A stretch of 64,000 nucleotides of DNA from Gp13-AA77 sp035578005 (GCA_035578005.1 DATJYK010000453.1:1-64000), one strand, 5' to 3'. Positions 36,516-46,661 are shown, counted from the first letter of the stretch. Numbers and translations: made by a program. Notes: generated by a model from the letters alone, not told the origin.

Positions 36516-36902
36516 TTGCGGCCGCGCTTTGTTCACAATGACGGTGTGCGTTCCCCTCAGAGGTTTCGGTTTCGGCGCTTTGCAGCAAGCGGGCTTATGC
36601 TCCTGCAGGTTAGCCTGCTCAGCCTCTCCGGATTTCACTGTCACGAGGGAGATGCGTCGGGCTCGAAGGTTTCCACCGGCGCCACGTTAAATCGCGCTCC
36701 TTCTGTGGCAACACCGGCTGGACAGGATTGGATGCTGTGTCCGGTTTGCCAAATCATGCGATTAAGCGCAGCCCGGCCGGCCACCCTTTCTGCGAACCCG
36801 CAGGCTGTGACGTATTCCTTCTTCGCCATCAACCGCATACTTGCCTATTCCCTCCGTCACCGGCCAGCATCGATCTATGGTCGCGCCCCACCCCTTCTCT
36901 AA
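36516..36902 (+). CDS. DUF2946-like small exported protein beside an RND pump
   Basis: The 128-residue frame has one hydrophobic segment (FAASGLMLLQVSLLSLSG), then CHEG, the CPVCQ motif near residue 75 and a C-terminal RAPP. A short protein with a CPVCQ-like pair and a terminal R.PP resembles DUF2946 proteins found next to copper-type efflux genes. The starts are weak: TTG 36516, GTG 36543 and ATG 36597 are all possible. It precedes the RND adaptor by 160 bases on the same strand, which supports a role in metal handling. The assignment is moderate. Confidence 0.5.
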   Translation: MRPRFVHNDGVRSPQRFRFRRFAASGLMLLQVSLLSLSGFHCHEGDASGSKVSTGATLNRAPSVATPAGQDWMLCPVCQIMRLSAARPATLSANPQAVTYSFFAINRILAYSLRHRPASIYGRAPPLL

Positions 36903-37061
36903 CCACTTGATCGAAGTCGCTTCTCGGTGTTCAGTTTGCCAGCGATTGATTCAGCCGCGGGCGCAGATGCTCTTCAGGCTGCTCTGTCACCGGCCCGAAT
37001 CACGCGCCTGAGACAGCACCGTTAACAGGCTCTCAGGTTCAAGAAACCTAAGGGGTGTGTC

Positions 37062-38246
37062 ATGGGAAGAGTTTTCGGTTGCCGCCGGAGACCCGCCTGG
37101 ATGGCGGTCTTTCTGCTGCTTCTTGTGGGCCTCCTCGCTTCTTGCCAGCGCCAGGCGGCCGATGCCAACCAGCCTTCACTCGCTTATGGGTCGGACCGGT
37201 CCGGCACCGCCAAGGCCGAACTGTTCACCGTGCCGCAAGAACAAATGTCGCACGTTCAGGTGGTAGCGGTTCAGTCCGCTCCGCTGCCGCGCGTCCTACG
37301 CTTTACAGGATCCGTGGCCTACAACAACTTCGAAACCACACCAGTCATCACGCAAGTAGGAGGCCCTGTTTCCAGAATACTCGTGGAGCCGGGTAGCGTT
37401 GTGCGCACCGGCCAAACGCTGCTGGAGATCGCCAGCCCGGATTACGCCCAGGACCGTACCAATTACCTGAAGGCGCGCGACGCGCTCTCGCTCGCCGAGA
37501 AGGGCCTGGCCCGCGCCCAGGATCTTTACGCACACGGCGCCAACGCCCAGGCTGATTTGGAGCAAGCGCAGTCCACCCGCCAGCAGGCCCTGGCTGACCT
37601 GCAGGCGGCGGAGCAGGCGCTGAAGGTGCTCGGGATTCCGAATCCGGATTCGCTCGTCCAAGACCCCTCTTCACCGCAGGTTCCGCTGCTGGCGCCGGTC
37701 GCGGGGGAAATTGTTGAGCGGTTGGTGGCGCCGGGACAGGTTCTTCAGGCCGGCGCCACGCAGTGCTTCACAATTTCGAACATGAAAAGCGTTTGGGTGC
37801 TGGCCAACGTTTATCAGCAGGACCTCGGCTACGTCCACGTGGGCGATCCGGCCGAGATCACCACGGACGCTTATCCAAACACGTTCCGGGCGCGCATTTC
37901 CTATCTTGCACCCGCGGTTGACCCTACTACTCGCACGCTGCAGGTGCGCCTGGTAACCGACAATCCGGAAGAAAAGCTGAAGAAGGACATGTACGTCACG
38001 GCCACAGTGCGGGCGGCCACCATCCCGCGCGCCCTCACGGTTCCCGATGCTGCCGTGCTGCGGAATTCTGAGAATCAGCCTTTTGTCTACGTCGCCGTTG
38101 CGCCCAACCAGTTTGGAGAGCGGCTGGTTTCGATCGGCGAAAGCCAGGGCGGGCGCACCGAGGTTCTCTCCGGGCTGCGCGAGGGCGAACAGGTGGCGGC
38201 AGATGGCAGCCTGTTCCTGCAATTCGCCAACTCGTTGCAGCGTTAA
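37062..38246 (+). CDS. RND efflux periplasmic adaptor (CusB/CzcB-like lipoprotein)
   Basis: The 394-residue protein has a lipoprotein signal (lipobox LLASC, Cys 28), barrel-sandwich halves (GGPVSRILVEPGSVVRTGQ and APVAGEIVERLVAPGQVLQ), an alpha-hairpin between them (residues about 135-195) and a beta-barrel and membrane-proximal domain. It links an RND pump in the inner membrane to an outer-membrane channel. The pump gene follows 42 bases after the stop. The metal-binding His/Met-rich N-terminus of true CusB is not seen, so the substrate could be a cation or other compound. Confidence 0.9.
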   Translation: MGRVFGCRRRPAWMAVFLLLLVGLLASCQRQAADANQPSLAYGSDRSGTAKAELFTVPQEQMSHVQVVAVQSAPLPRVLRFTGSVAYNNFETTPVITQVGGPVSRILVEPGSVVRTGQTLLEIASPDYAQDRTNYLKARDALSLAEKGLARAQDLYAHGANAQADLEQAQSTRQQALADLQAAEQALKVLGIPNPDSLVQDPSSPQVPLLAPVAGEIVERLVAPGQVLQAGATQCFTISNMKSVWVLANVYQQDLGYVHVGDPAEITTDAYPNTFRARISYLAPAVDPTTRTLQVRLVTDNPEEKLKKDMYVTATVRAATIPRALTVPDAAVLRNSENQPFVYVAVAPNQFGERLVSIGESQGGRTEVLSGLREGEQVAADGSLFLQFANSLQR

Positions 38247-38288
38247 CGGCGGCGGTCGGCCTGAATCGCGCCAGCTCGTCACCTCCTC

Positions 38289-41200
38289 ATGGTTCATCGC
38301 ATTGTCCAATTCGCTCTGAAGCAGCGTTTTCTGGTGCTGATGCTGGTTGCGTTCATCACGGCGGCCGGCATCGTCTCTTTTGAACGCATGCCGGTGGACG
38401 CCTACCCTGACCTCTCGCCTCCGATGGTCGAAATCATCACCCAGTGGGATGGTCACGCCGCCGAGGAAGTGGAGCGCCTCGTAACCCTGCCCATCGAAGT
38501 GGAAATGAATGGCGTGCCTCAGCTTGTTGTGATGCGCTCCATCTCCCTCTACGGGCTGTCCGACGTTATCCTGACCTTCGAGGATGACACAGACAACTAC
38601 TTCGCCCGCCAGGTGGCCTTCGAACGTCTGAGCGACGTGACCCTGCCCCAGGGCGTAGCGCCTTCGCTGGCGCCCCTGTTCAGCCCCACCGGCCTCGTCT
38701 ACCGCTATGTGATCGAGAGTCCGGACCGCACACCTCAGGAGCTTAAGACCATCGAGGATTGGGTTCTGGAGCGCGCCTATAAGTCGATTCCCGGCGTGGC
38801 CGATGATTCGGGTTTTGGCGGCACCGTCATGCAATACCAGGTGCTGGTCGATCCGGCGCGCCTCTACAACTACCATCTCACCGTGCCTCAGGTGGAGGAG
38901 GCGCTGGCGGCCAATAATGGCAATACCGGCGGCGGATTTTATCAGCAAGGCGGGCAGTTCTACTACGTGCGCGGCCTGGGCCTGGTGAAAGACACGGCGG
39001 ATATCGGCAACATCGTGGTGGCCAGCAATAACGGCGCGCCGGTGCGCGTGAGCGACGTGGCGCAAGTCACGATGGGGCACGCTCCTCGCCTGGGTGAGTT
39101 CGGGTTTGAGAAGAATGACGATGCCGTGGAAGGCGTCATCCTCATGCGGCGCGGCGAGCAGACGCAGAACGTCCTCGAGCGCGTGGAGCAAAAAACCGAA
39201 CAGCTCAACCGTCAGGTACTGCCGCCCGATGTGAAGGTCCGGCCTTTTTATGACCGCAGTGCTCTGGTGCGCCTCACGACCGACACCGTGGAGGCAAACC
39301 TGCTGCGCGGCATGATCCTGGTGCTGGTCGTGCTGATGTTCTTCCTGGTGAGCGTGCGCGCCGCCATCATTACCGCGCTCACCATTCCGCTGTCTTTGCT
39401 CTTCGCCTTCATCTTCCTGCGCCTGCACGACGTCTCGGCCAATCTGCTCTCTATCGGCGCCGTGGATTTTGGAATCATCATCGACGGCACGGTGGTGATC
39501 ATGGAGAACATCTACCGCGAGCTCGGGCTTCGCCAGGGCCAGGACTGCACGCTGAATGACGTGATCTTGTCGGCCGCGCGTGACGTGGACCGGCCTGTCT
39601 TCTACTCCCTGGCCGTCATCATTGCAGGGTACGTGCCGATTTATGCTTTGACAGGGCCTTCGGGCAAGCTTTTTGATCCGATGGCTGACACCATGGCGTT
39701 TGCCCTGGTCGGCGCTTTGATCCTGGCTCTTACGCTGGTGCCGGTGTTGGCCTCGTATTGGTTCAAGGGTGGGGTTCGAGAGCGGGTGAACCGTCCCTTT
39801 GAGTGGATCAAGCGCGTTTACGGAGGCGAGCTCCGCTGGTGTATGGACCGCCCCAGCTTTACCCTGTTGGCGGCGGCACTCATCTTCGGAAGCACGCTGC
39901 TGCTGGTGCCGTCGATCGGCGGCGAGTTCATGCCCCACCTCGACGAGGGGGCGCTCTGGGTAAGAGCCACCATGCCTTACACGATCTCTTTCGACGAGGC
40001 CAGCAAGATCGCACCCCAGATTCGCGACATTCTTATGTCTTACCCGCAGACGACGGAGGTCGGCTCCGAGTTGGGCCGCCCCGACGACGGCACTGACCCC
40101 ACCGGGTTTTTCAATTGCGAGTTTTACGTGGGGCTCAAGCCTTACAAAGACAAAGCCTGGAGTGGCGCTCTTCATACGAAGGAAGAGCTGACCGACTCCA
40201 TTCGCCGCCGCCTGGAGTCTTATCCGGGTATCATTTTCAACTTCACCCAACCTGCCGAAGACGCGGTTGACGAGGCTCTGACGGGCCTCAAGAGCTCGCT
40301 CGCCGTGAAGGTGTACGGACCCGACTTGAACGTGCTGCAAGACAAGGCCCTTCAGATCAAACAGATCCTTAGCCAAGTGCCGGGCTTTGCTGAACTGACC
40401 GTGGTGCGGGAGCTCGGGCAGCCAAGCTTGCTGGTGGACGTGGATCGCGAGAAGATTGCGCGTTACGGCATCAACGTCGCGGACGTGGAAGCGGTGGTGC
40501 AAGCCGCGGTGGGAGGCCAGGCAGCCACGCAAGTGATCCAGGGCGAGAAGCTGTTCGACCTTGTGGTACGCAGCGAGCCTCAGTTTCGCTCGAACGCGCA
40601 TGAGATTTCCAACCTGCTTGTGGGCACGCCCTCGGGCGGGCAGGTTCCCCTGAGCTCGCTGGCGGACATCCGGCAGGGCAACGGCGCCTCTTTCATCTAC
40701 CGCGAGAACAACTCGCGGTATATCGGCATTCGATACAGCATCGAAGGACGGGACCTCGCCCGCGCCGTCGCCGACGGTCAGCGAGCTGTAAATCGCGTCG
40801 TCACGCTGCCCTCGGGCTACTGGATGAACTGGGGAGGCGAGTATGACGAATACCTGGCGGCACGCAGCCAGCTTTCGGTGATCGGCCCACTCACGGTCGT
40901 GGTGATCTTCCTGATCCTCTTCGCCCTCTACGGAAACTTCAAGTTTCCGTTCACCATTGCCCTCGGCGTAGCGATCGCCGAGCCTGTGGGCGCCCTGCTC
41001 GCCCTGAGGCTGACGCACACGCCCTTCAGCGTCTCCTCGGTTCTGGGCCTCATCGCCCTGATGGGCGTGTCGGTCGAGACCGCTGTGATCCTCGTTTCCT
41101 ACATCAACAAACTGCGCCTCGAAGGCATGGGAATTCGCGAAGCCACCTACGAAGCCTCCTTGCTTCGCCTGCGGCCCATCATGATGACCGCCCTGGTGGC

Positions 41201-41372
41201 CTGCCTCGGCTTGCTGCCCGCGGCGCTTTCCCACGGCATCGGCTCCGACACTCAGCGTCCGTTTGCCATCGTTGTGGTCGCAGGTCTGATTTCACGCCTG
41301 TTCCTGGGCTTTTTCGTCAACCCGGTTCTCTACCAGATGGTGGCGCGCGACGGGGACGTTCTGCAAGTATGA
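38289..41372 (+). CDS. Heavy-metal-type RND efflux permease (CusA/CzcA family)
   Basis: The 1027-residue inner-membrane protein has the RND plan: helix 1 (residues 12-28), a large periplasmic loop, a helix bundle (about 335-500), a second loop (about 555-860) and a second bundle (860-1015). Helix 4 carries DFGIIIDGTVVIMENI, with the two Asp and the Glu used for proton relay in HME-type pumps. It exports cations or small compounds across both membranes. It is in one operon with the adaptor at 37062. No TolC/CusC-type outer-membrane factor is encoded nearby, so one must be shared. Confidence 0.9.
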   Translation: MVHRIVQFALKQRFLVLMLVAFITAAGIVSFERMPVDAYPDLSPPMVEIITQWDGHAAEEVERLVTLPIEVEMNGVPQLVVMRSISLYGLSDVILTFEDDTDNYFARQVAFERLSDVTLPQGVAPSLAPLFSPTGLVYRYVIESPDRTPQELKTIEDWVLERAYKSIPGVADDSGFGGTVMQYQVLVDPARLYNYHLTVPQVEEALAANNGNTGGGFYQQGGQFYYVRGLGLVKDTADIGNIVVASNNGAPVRVSDVAQVTMGHAPRLGEFGFEKNDDAVEGVILMRRGEQTQNVLERVEQKTEQLNRQVLPPDVKVRPFYDRSALVRLTTDTVEANLLRGMILVLVVLMFFLVSVRAAIITALTIPLSLLFAFIFLRLHDVSANLLSIGAVDFGIIIDGTVVIMENIYRELGLRQGQDCTLNDVILSAARDVDRPVFYSLAVIIAGYVPIYALTGPSGKLFDPMADTMAFALVGALILALTLVPVLASYWFKGGVRERVNRPFEWIKRVYGGELRWCMDRPSFTLLAAALIFGSTLLLVPSIGGEFMPHLDEGALWVRATMPYTISFDEASKIAPQIRDILMSYPQTTEVGSELGRPDDGTDPTGFFNCEFYVGLKPYKDKAWSGALHTKEELTDSIRRRLESYPGIIFNFTQPAEDAVDEALTGLKSSLAVKVYGPDLNVLQDKALQIKQILSQVPGFAELTVVRELGQPSLLVDVDREKIARYGINVADVEAVVQAAVGGQAATQVIQGEKLFDLVVRSEPQFRSNAHEISNLLVGTPSGGQVPLSSLADIRQGNGASFIYRENNSRYIGIRYSIEGRDLARAVADGQRAVNRVVTLPSGYWMNWGGEYDEYLAARSQLSVIGPLTVVVIFLILFALYGNFKFPFTIALGVAIAEPVGALLALRLTHTPFSVSSVLGLIALMGVSVETAVILVSYINKLRLEGMGIREATYEASLLRLRPIMMTALVACLGLLPAALSHGIGSDTQRPFAIVVVAGLISRLFLGFFVNPVLYQMVARDGDVLQV

Positions 41373-41401
41373 GATGCGCCCCGTTTGCCGGGCGGAGCCG
41401 T

Positions 41402-41509
41402 CCCGAACGCAGTCATTCCCGCGAAGGCGGGAATCCACTTCGTTGATACCTTCCTTCTCCAGGACTTCTGCAATGGATTCCCGCCTTCGCGGGAATGACT
41501 GCGTTCGGG
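41402..41509. repeat. Perfect 36-bp inverted repeat of the cattcccgcgaaggc family
   Basis: Positions 41402-41437 are the exact complement of 41474-41509, and each arm holds the smaller palindrome ttcccgcgaaggcgggaa. It lies between the convergent pump and receptor genes and would make a strong hairpin in either transcript. It probably serves as, or replaced, a terminator. Confidence 0.9.
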
Positions 41510-41553
41510 GTGTTCAAGTGACACCGATACCCCCTCCTGCTTCATGTTGAAAT

Positions 41554-44500
41554 TCAAAACGTATACTTCAGCGCGAATTGCAGGATGCGCGGGCTTACGT
41601 CGCTTTGGATTTGGCCGAAGGTCGCATCCGTGAAGTAGTTGTCTGGCGCCTCGAAGTTAGTGTGATTCAGCAGATTGAAGAATTCAAACCGCAGCTCCAC
41701 GCGATGGCGCTCAGTGATGTTGATGTACCGCATCACTGCGGCGTCGATGTCGAAATATCCGGGCGCCAGCAGCGAAAACTTTCCTGAGTTGCCAAAAGTG
41801 CCCACGGGGCTGAGCGAGAACGCGCTGGGATTGAGCCACTGAAGCGCGCCGGTAGTGCTCTTGACGTAGGGATTTCCGGATACGTCCGGACGATCGAGTC
41901 CAACGCCGCTCAGAGAATTATCGACGCCGTCGAGAGCGTAAAACCAGGTTCCGGTGTGATAGGCGACAATGGGGGATAGCTGCCAGTTGCTCAGCAGCCT
42001 GTTGGTCCAGGTGTTTTGAAAATGTGGCGATTGCGCAATGAAGGTCAAGTTGAAGATCTGGCGGAGGTCAAAACCACAGTTGCCGCGCTCCGCCCGCCGG
42101 TTGAAGGGATCTTGGGTTTGAGGCCCACCCAAGTCACCCTGAAAATCACCTTCGCTGATGCAATGAGACCAGGTGTAATTGCCCAAGATCGTGTAGCGAT
42201 CACTGAACCGATGCTGCGCTTTGAGCAAGAGGCCCTGGTATTGTCCATTGGACCCGGCGTCGAGGTGATAAATGTCCGAGAACGCGGGGCCGGTAACCGG
42301 ATTGATGAGATAGAGCACCCGTCTCTGGTCGATGTTATCTTCGGTTGAGCACGGCGCACCATCGCAGGTTCCGGGTATAAAGACGCCGGGGTTGATGTCC
42401 TCTCCAGTCCAGATGTGAGTGGACTTGTTGCCGACGTAATCCGCTGCCAGCAGCCAGTCCTTTGTTAACTGGATCTGATAGCCGAGATTCCACTGGCTCA
42501 CGTACATCGGCCGCGAATCCAAAGGATAATCATAGTAACTGCTCCCGGGAGGGAAGACCGCGTCTTTTCCGGGGGGAAACGGCAGGGGGAAGGGGTTGCC
42601 GCCGGGGTATCCCTGCCACGGATCGGAGAGGCCCCCTGGCGGGCTGTTCAAATCCACCACGCTTCCCCACGGAGCGCCCTGTGTTTGGTCTTCGAAGTAG
42701 GCGGTGGGTATCGTGTCATAGAATATGCCAAACCCGGCGCGAACCACCTGTCGCCCGCTACCCGTGGGATCCCAAACGATGCCGACCCGCGGCTCGAATG
42801 CCGCCAATTTGGTGTAGGTGTAGCTGCGAGGTATGCCAGGATCGCCGGGGTAGAAGAGGCCCGGCGGGGCGTTATCGTACTGGCTGGTCTTCGTGCCGGA
42901 GGCGAATTCCGACTGATAAAAGTGATCCACCGCGTCGTGCGTCTCGGTGACGGAGAAGTTAGGCTCCCAGCGCAAACCCAGGTTCACATTCAGGCGTTTG
43001 CTGTACTGAATGTTGTCATTGAAATAGAATCCGAGGTAATTCTGCCGGCCGTTGAACTGAGTTACGTTTCCCTGATCAAAAAAGCTTGCGTGCCCGAGCA
43101 GAAAATCCAGGAGCCCATCGTTCGTAAACTGGCCGTTGAATTGGAATCCTCCGTTCGCATAAGCGTTGTTCGCATAGGGGTACTGATAGTGGATCCAATC
43201 CCCGCCGAGCGACATGTGCTGCCGGCCCTTGATGATGTCCAAATCATCCGCAACCTCCGAGACATTGTTTTTGAAATGGGCGGGGGCACAGGTGCCGCAG
43301 CCAATGCCGAAATATCCGTTAATCCCAAGATCGATCGCATTGGGCACGGCCTGATAGATGTTGACGCCAAAGTCCGCCAGGTTCTTCATATCAGCCGCCG
43401 GACCGCGCGTAATGGCCAGGCGCGTCCAGGCAAGATGGAGGGTGTTAAGGATGCTGGGTGTGATGGAATAGGTGTCACCAATGGTAACCGATTGCGTGCG
43501 GTCCAGAACTCCGCGCTGAGTGGTGAGCAGGAAATTGTTGTCAAAGGCCGCCGGACTCTTATAGTCGGCGAAGAAGTACCTGCCGAAGACGCTGTTCTTC
43601 GCGCTTTGGTTCCAATCCACACGTCCGATGTATTGGTCTTCCCTCTGCGGCTCCGGAATCGCATACGTGATTCGCCCGCAGGGATCGCTGGTAGTGGGAA
43701 CGTACTTGAGCAGGCCCAGCGCCTGCTGATTGTAACGCGAAGGATCCACGAAATAATTGGCGAAGGGTTGGCCGGTCGCGGGGTCAATGATGGTGCGGGC
43801 CATGCCGCTCGACTGGCAACTGGCCGATTCAATCGCGCTCCAATCGCCGTTCAGCACGGCCTGCGTGGGGACATAGGTGATGGAAGAGGGAGGAGCGGTC
43901 CGAATGCGAGTTCCCTGGTAGCCAAAGAAGCCGAAGAGCTTGTCCCTTTTGATCGGCGCTCCAATAGTGCCGCCGAACTGGTTTCGTTTCAGCGTATCCT
44001 GCGTGGCGGCGAAGAAATCGCGAGCGTTGAAGTCCCCGTTGCGCACGAATTCAAAGGCATCTCCGTGAATTTGATTGGTGCCGGACTTGGTCACCACCTC
44101 CACTTGAGCGCCCGGGTGAAGCCCCCACTGCGCCGAAAGGCTGCTGGTCTGAACGCTGAACTCCTGGATAGCGTCCGGGAACGGAAAAGGAAGATTGATG
44201 TTCGAGAAGTTATCCATGTGCGTGCCGCCGTCCAGGCGGTAGCTGGTTGCGCTGGATTGTCCGCCGGCCACCGAAATGCTATCCGAGCTGAAATAGTTCT
44301 TGCTGGTCTTGATGTCCGTCAGATTTTGATCCGTCATGTTCGAGGACGCGCCCATCAGCATAATCAAGTCAGTGGCCTGGCGGCCGTTCAAGGGCAGGTC
44401 CAGAACGCGCGCGTTGTCGATGATGTTTGACACGGAGGTGGATTGCGTCTGCACCATGTTGGCGTTGGCAGACACCTCCACGGCTTGTTTTACCTGGCCG

Positions 44501-44841
44501 ACGTGCAGCGTGACATCAACGGTGACTTTGTTGCTGACCTCGAGGAGGATTCCCGTCTGGACGTACGCCTCGAAGCCGGCGGCTTCCACTTCGAGTCTAT
44601 AAGAGCCCACGGGGAGATTCGGCAGCACGTAGATTCCGTCGGCGCCGGTCACCGCTCTCCGAACCAGACCCGTAGCGACGTGGGTAGCCGTTATCGTCGC
44701 GTTCGGCACCAGAGCTCCCGTTGGGTCCGAGACCACACCGGAAATCTGCGCGGTCGCCCCCACCTGCCCCCAAACAGGCGCGGCCGAAACCGTCAGAAGA
44801 ATCATTCCGACCGCGACAAGACTGCTCATTTTTCGTCTCAT
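41554..44841 (-). CDS. Oar-like TonB-dependent outer-membrane receptor
   Basis: The product is 1095 residues from ATG 44841 (GGAAGGA upstream; the frame is open to 44940). It has a signal peptide ending near PVWGQ, a carboxypeptidase-regulatory-like domain (about 25-105, AQISGVVSDPTGALVPNA), a plug (LPLNGRQATDLI, LDGGTHMDNFS) and a barrel with terminal Phe (FALKYTF). It resembles the receptor at 7490 more than the one at 31096. The sedolisin gene lies upstream on the same strand beyond a terminator, so the two may be controlled separately. Confidence 0.9.
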   Translation of the reverse strand: MRRKMSSLVAVGMILLTVSAAPVWGQVGATAQISGVVSDPTGALVPNATITATHVATGLVRRAVTGADGIYVLPNLPVGSYRLEVEAAGFEAYVQTGILLEVSNKVTVDVTLHVGQVKQAVEVSANANMVQTQSTSVSNIIDNARVLDLPLNGRQATDLIMLMGASSNMTDQNLTDIKTSKNYFSSDSISVAGGQSSATSYRLDGGTHMDNFSNINLPFPFPDAIQEFSVQTSSLSAQWGLHPGAQVEVVTKSGTNQIHGDAFEFVRNGDFNARDFFAATQDTLKRNQFGGTIGAPIKRDKLFGFFGYQGTRIRTAPPSSITYVPTQAVLNGDWSAIESASCQSSGMARTIIDPATGQPFANYFVDPSRYNQQALGLLKYVPTTSDPCGRITYAIPEPQREDQYIGRVDWNQSAKNSVFGRYFFADYKSPAAFDNNFLLTTQRGVLDRTQSVTIGDTYSITPSILNTLHLAWTRLAITRGPAADMKNLADFGVNIYQAVPNAIDLGINGYFGIGCGTCAPAHFKNNVSEVADDLDIIKGRQHMSLGGDWIHYQYPYANNAYANGGFQFNGQFTNDGLLDFLLGHASFFDQGNVTQFNGRQNYLGFYFNDNIQYSKRLNVNLGLRWEPNFSVTETHDAVDHFYQSEFASGTKTSQYDNAPPGLFYPGDPGIPRSYTYTKLAAFEPRVGIVWDPTGSGRQVVRAGFGIFYDTIPTAYFEDQTQGAPWGSVVDLNSPPGGLSDPWQGYPGGNPFPLPFPPGKDAVFPPGSSYYDYPLDSRPMYVSQWNLGYQIQLTKDWLLAADYVGNKSTHIWTGEDINPGVFIPGTCDGAPCSTEDNIDQRRVLYLINPVTGPAFSDIYHLDAGSNGQYQGLLLKAQHRFSDRYTILGNYTWSHCISEGDFQGDLGGPQTQDPFNRRAERGNCGFDLRQIFNLTFIAQSPHFQNTWTNRLLSNWQLSPIVAYHTGTWFYALDGVDNSLSGVGLDRPDVSGNPYVKSTTGALQWLNPSAFSLSPVGTFGNSGKFSLLAPGYFDIDAAVMRYINITERHRVELRFEFFNLLNHTNFEAPDNYFTDATFGQIQSDVSPRILQFALKYTF

Positions 44842-45162
44842 GTTGTGGAATCCTTCCCCGTCGAATTCACTTCCGCCCTTATAAGCTCGGAGTATACACC
44901 CGTTTGCTTCAAACGTTGTCTTGACGACCTCCTCCATCATTCCCCACTTCCGTCCGCCGATGGAGAATAGTGAGAAAACTGAGAACGTTTATTTCGCGAT
45001 TGCGGCTGAAGGGGATAGGCTGTGGAAAACGGCATAGGGGTATCGGGCGTGCCGCCCGCGCTGGCGAGACGGAGCCCAACCGTCTGGCATGTGCTGGAGT
45101 GCGAACGACGCTTCATCGGAGCCCTGAAAAGGACGTGTTGGCGGTAATCTGCTCAGGCGGGA

Positions 45163-45196
45163 CAAAGAAAAAGAGGCCTTGCTTTCGCAAGGCCTC
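45163..45196 (-). terminator. Intrinsic terminator of the sedolisin gene
   Basis: On the minus strand a 10-bp stem (45187-45196 with 45173-45182) with a 4-base loop is followed by TTTTTCTTTG (45163-45172). It lies 35 bases after the sedolisin stop codon. Confidence 0.92.
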
Positions 45197-45230
45197 TCAA
45201 GAAAGGTCGTTCTACCAAAGATTCGGAGCG

Positions 45231-46661
45231 TTACTTTCCAAGGTGGCCGTACGGGGTTCCGACGCCGGTGCACTGGTCATAGCCTACGGCAGCGTTGTGA
45301 CCCGAGCCGTTCGATCCCGTCGTGACGTCATGGAAATTATTCGGGTATGCGAGGTTTGCATAGAGCTGGTCATAGATCAGGTTGTTCTCTTCCGTCGTAT
45401 AGTAGCCGCCAGTGTAGGGGCCCTGTCCCAGCTTGTTGTCTGAGGCATTGATGATACCGGCGAGGGATGGGGACGCTACGCTAGTGCCGCCTACGACGAC
45501 CCAGCCGCCGTAGCCGTAGCTGTCGTAGACCCACACGCCACTCGCAGGATCGGCGTCAAATGACAGGTCTGGAGTTTGCCGCGGGCCCTGTCCAGCAAAG
45601 GGATACTGGTAAGCGGCCCAAGGTCCCATCCCATTCAGGATGCTTGGTGGGCTTTGCCAGAGCTCATAAGCGCTGACGCCGCCGCCTGAACCGGACCAGC
45701 AGCTCTCACTTAAGTAATTCCCGTTAGCATCACGATTCACGGTGGTTCCGCCGGCAGAGACTACCCAAGGAGAAGAGCTCGGGTAGGCAGCGCCCCAGCC
45801 GGAGTCACCAGCGGAGGCAAAATAAGTTATGTGCTGCCAGTAGTAGCGATAGAAGACGTCGTCAGTAGTATTGGTTTCCGTGGAGAATTCGGAACTGCCC
45901 CAGCTATTCGAGATGTCGCCACCGCCCCAGCTGGCCACCTTGATGCCGGCAACCTGTTCGGCGAACAGCAGGTCGTTGTAGCTGTTGCTGCAAGCTTCCA
46001 CAAGAATGATATGAGCCTTCGGCGCCATGGCATGCGCCCACTCGATGTCCAGATCCTCCTCGAGGCCCCAACCGACATTAGCTGCTGGTGTGCCGCTGCA
46101 ACTTGCGGTATAGCCATTCAGCGTGCCGAAGCTGGTATTCGCAAGAACCCTCGAGTAGCCTGCGACAGGCAGTCCCCAGTAGCTTGAGAAATACGCCAAA
46201 TCACTCGAGGCGTTGGGGTTATCATAAGCGTCCACCAGAGCGATCGCGCCCCAACCGCCTGTAGCATGGCTCGTGGCCCCAGTGGTCGGATTGCACCCCG
46301 AGTACGTCGGACCCATCTTATAAACACAGGCCAGCGATGCCGGCGTCTCTGCAAACGTGTAGTCCGGGACCGCCGAAGACTGTTGGCGGCCTGACGGGAC
46401 GAAAATATGAACGTTAGTGTGGGCGCGCAGGCCAGCGTCGTCAGGACGCGCGACGCTGCTGTCTGGGGTGATCACATTGCCCTGAGGCTTATAGATCGCG
46501 GGCTGAGACCCTTCGTCACTAACGGGGGGCTCTTCGGGCTGTGCCGCCGCTTGCGGCGGAGTGTGCGTCTCGTCCTGGGGCACTGCCCGCAATGCGGGCG
46601 CTGCCCAGGTTGCCAAGCCGAATGACAAAACACTGCAAACTGCAACTAACCTCGTTTTCAT
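45231..46661 (-). CDS. Secreted S53 (sedolisin) peptidase lacking a propeptide
   Basis: The 476-residue protein has a signal peptide and a Pro-rich stretch, then a sedolisin catalytic domain from about residue 110. The Glu/Asp pair of the catalytic site is in EEDLDIEWAHAMAP, the oxyanion Asp in SAGDSGW, and the nucleophilic Ser in GGTSVASPS. The usual 170-190-residue activation domain is absent. C-terminal HDVTTG and GYDQCTGVGTP fit the calcium site. These acid proteases degrade extracellular protein. ATG 46661 has GGGG/AAGG upstream. Its mRNA has a leader of about 300 bases. Confidence 0.9.
   Translation of the reverse strand: MKTRLVAVCSVLSFGLATWAAPALRAVPQDETHTPPQAAAQPEEPPVSDEGSQPAIYKPQGNVITPDSSVARPDDAGLRAHTNVHIFVPSGRQQSSAVPDYTFAETPASLACVYKMGPTYSGCNPTTGATSHATGGWGAIALVDAYDNPNASSDLAYFSSYWGLPVAGYSRVLANTSFGTLNGYTASCSGTPAANVGWGLEEDLDIEWAHAMAPKAHIILVEACSNSYNDLLFAEQVAGIKVASWGGGDISNSWGSSEFSTETNTTDDVFYRYYWQHITYFASAGDSGWGAAYPSSSPWVVSAGGTTVNRDANGNYLSESCWSGSGGGVSAYELWQSPPSILNGMGPWAAYQYPFAGQGPRQTPDLSFDADPASGVWVYDSYGYGGWVVVGGTSVASPSLAGIINASDNKLGQGPYTGGYYTTEENNLIYDQLYANLAYPNNFHDVTTGSNGSGHNAAVGYDQCTGVGTPYGHLGK

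Noticed and set aside
37671..41234. A 1187-codon open frame antisense to the RND pump genes
   Set aside because: It mirrors the codon periodicity of the real genes, is His/Arg/Gln-rich and has no domain. It is a by-product of high GC.
42685..44430. A 581-codon open frame antisense to the third receptor gene
   Set aside because: Shadow of the receptor; no signal, motif or plausible start.
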